Source: Gottfriedia sp002574545
Lineage (GTDB): Bacteria > Bacillota > Bacilli > Bacillales > Bacillaceae_G
Strand: one strand, 5' to 3'
Length of the DNA: 64,000 nucleotides
Assembly: GCA_052180195.1 (NCBI GenBank)
Contig: CP197469.1
Within the stretch, counting starts at the first letter, position 1. Every line of letters begins with the position of its first letter. The notes below the pieces were generated by a model that was not told the DNA's origin, did no database searches, and was given only the letters and a program-made list of their open reading frames with translations. Shown piece after piece: positions 62,564 through 64,000 of this stretch. Position numbers and translations under genes: made by a program.

Positions 62564-64000
62564 ATGTTATCGATATTAAAACGATACTTAATTGGTAAAC
62601 CACTTAAGTCAACAGAGTTAAGTGAACAAAAGTTATCGAATGCGAAGGCCTTGGCAATCCTTTCGTCAGATGCGCTTTCATCAGTAGCATACGGTCCAGA
62701 GCAGATTTTGATCGTTTTAACTACGGTTGGTGCGGTAGCGTATTGGTATTCGGTTCCGATTGGTATAGGCGTACTGATTTTATTATTAGCATTAATTTTA
62801 TCTTATCGCCAAATTATTTTTAGTTATCCTCATGGTGGCGGCGCTTATGTCGTATCTAAACAAAACTTAGGTGTAATTCCAGGTTTAGTTGCCGGTGGAT
62901 CCTTGCTAGTTGACTACATATTGACAGTAGCGGTTAGTGTGTCAGCAGGAACGGACGCGATTACGTCCGCCTTTCCATTTTTGCACACTCACACAGTCTT
63001 TATAGCTGTTATTTTAGTTATATGTATTACAATTTTAAACTTACGAGGACTAACTGAATCTGCTTCGATTTTGGCATATCCAGTTTATTTATTCGTTGTA
63101 GCACTTGTTATTATTATTATCGTAGGGTTATATAATGTGTTTACAGGTCATGCTCCACAAACAGCACATTCACCGATTGGTACTGTTGTTCCGGGGATTT
63201 CGCTTTTTATTCTTTTAAAAGCATTTTCATCTGGTTGCTCCGCTTTAACTGGTGTAGAAGCAATTTCAAATGCTATTCCGAACTTTAAAGTGCCTTCAGA
63301 TAAAAATGCGGCAAAAACACTATTGATGATGGGTTCGATTTTAGCAGTACTATTCTCGGGAATAATGTACTTAGCTTACTGGTATGGAATTGTACCAAGT
63401 GCAGAAGAAACAGTTATGTCCCAATTAGGTTCTGATATTTTCGGGCGAAATATAATCTATTTCTTTATACAAGGGACAACTGCATTAATCCTTGTATTAG
63501 CAGCTAATACGGGATTTTCAGCATTCCCATTACTTGCTTATAACTTAGCTAGTGATAAGTTCATGCCTAGAATGTATTTACTTCGAGGAGATCGTCTAGG
63601 TTATTCTAATGGTATTATTACACTTGGTGTAGCATCAATTTTATTAATTATTGCTTTCCAAGGTAAAACAGAAGAATTAATCCCACTATACGCGGTTGGT
63701 GTATTCGTACCGTTTACACTTTCACAAACCGGTATGGTTGTTAAATGGATTAGAGAAAAACCGCCTGGCTGGTTCCCTAAGTTAATTGCAAACTTCGTTG
63801 GTGCATTTATTTCAGCAACAGTTTCGATTATTTTCTTAACTACTAAGTTAAATCAAGTTTGGTCGATCTTTGTTTTCTTACCTTTGATCGTTATTCTATT
63901 CTTAAGAATTCGTAAGCACTATGAAGCAGTAGGTGACCAATTAAGATTAAACAATGATATTCCTGAAAAAATTAATGGAAATATCATGGTAGTTCCTGTC
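62564..64000 (+). CDS. kimA: KimA-like potassium transporter (partial, runs off the window)
   Basis: The first 479 residues of an APC-type K+ importer. ALAILSSDALSSVAYGPEQIL, YPHGGGAYVVSKQNLG, GSLLVDYILTVAVSVSAGTDA, SSGCSALTGVEAISNAIPNF and VLAANTGFSAFP agree closely with B. subtilis KimA. Ten or more membrane helices are visible. Residues 460-479 begin the cytosolic C-terminal domain, which binds c-di-AMP in KimA, and the gene has no stop before the window end. GAGGTG precedes ATG. Confidence 0.92.
   Translation, partial: MLSILKRYLIGKPLKSTELSEQKLSNAKALAILSSDALSSVAYGPEQILIVLTTVGAVAYWYSVPIGIGVLILLLALILSYRQIIFSYPHGGGAYVVSKQNLGVIPGLVAGGSLLVDYILTVAVSVSAGTDAITSAFPFLHTHTVFIAVILVICITILNLRGLTESASILAYPVYLFVVALVIIIIVGLYNVFTGHAPQTAHSPIGTVVPGISLFILLKAFSSGCSALTGVEAISNAIPNFKVPSDKNAAKTLLMMGSILAVLFSGIMYLAYWYGIVPSAEETVMSQLGSDIFGRNIIYFFIQGTTALILVLAANTGFSAFPLLAYNLASDKFMPRMYLLRGDRLGYSNGIITLGVASILLIIAFQGKTEELIPLYAVGVFVPFTLSQTGMVVKWIREKPPGWFPKLIANFVGAFISATVSIIFLTTKLNQVWSIFVFLPLIVILFLRIRKHYEAVGDQLRLNNDIPEKINGNIMVVPV

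Overview
The window is AT-rich (roughly 30-35 % GC by eye) with strong AGGAGG-type ribosome sites, frequent TTG/GTG starts and textbook intrinsic terminators. Recognisable sinI/sinR, comK, degS/degU, comFA/comFC, flgM, kimA, epsC/D/G/L/N and LytR-CpsA-Psr genes place it in a chromosome of Bacillus or a close relative (Bacillaceae). No rRNA, tRNA, IS element or CRISPR array was seen.

Layout. (1) 179-18606: a long + strand exopolysaccharide (EPS) locus related to the B. subtilis eps operon, with epsC, galU, epsD, epsF-like, GT2, epsG, galE, epsL, ATP-grasp, HAD, epsN, a SinR/SlrR-like regulator, two GT4s, a pyruvyltransferase-like gene, a PP-loop ATPase and a Wzx-type flippase. A convergent parallel beta-helix protein resembling a phage tailspike follows (18704-21487, -). 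(2) 21740-33856: two divergent peptide (RiPP) clusters around a shared control region. On the + strand is a paeninodin-type lasso peptide cluster (cyclase, precursor, kinase, RRE protein, protease, nucleotidyltransferase, ABC exporter). On the - strand is a related set with kinase, PqqD/RRE protein, nucleotidyltransferase and ABC exporter, but no lasso cyclase and no B2 protease. It carries an S26-type Ser/His peptidase and a Gly/Pro/Asn/His-rich precursor instead. (3) 33914-35906: a phosphoesterase and an LCP protein. (4) 36327-40197: an operon of three secreted coiled-coil proteins plus a type I signal peptidase, facing a sinI-sinR operon. This is the position occupied by tapA-sipW-tasA in B. 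subtilis. (5) 40564-51956: a sigma factor, comK, a SLAP-domain protein, an ankyrin gene remnant and cell-wall proteins (YARHG, TcaA-like, lysozyme-like, glucosaminidase, transglycosylase). (6) 51957-54275: a cluster of DnaA boxes, a second initiating sugar transferase and a long intergenic region. (7) 54276-64000: yvyE, LCP, degS-degU, degV, comFA-comFC, flgM and the 5' part of kimA.

How it may work together. SinR (with its antagonist SinI) is the matrix repressor in B. subtilis. The same inverted-repeat pattern, GTTCT-N6-AGAAC, lies just downstream of the predicted promoter of the coiled-coil operon and of the lasso promoter, and a variant overlaps the -10 of the second RiPP cluster. This suggests that matrix protein and secreted peptide production are co-regulated by SinR or a related repressor. 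A second SinR-family gene sits inside the EPS operon. The most novel candidates are the coiled-coil replacement of the tasA operon, the cyclase-less RiPP cluster, and the operator that links them.
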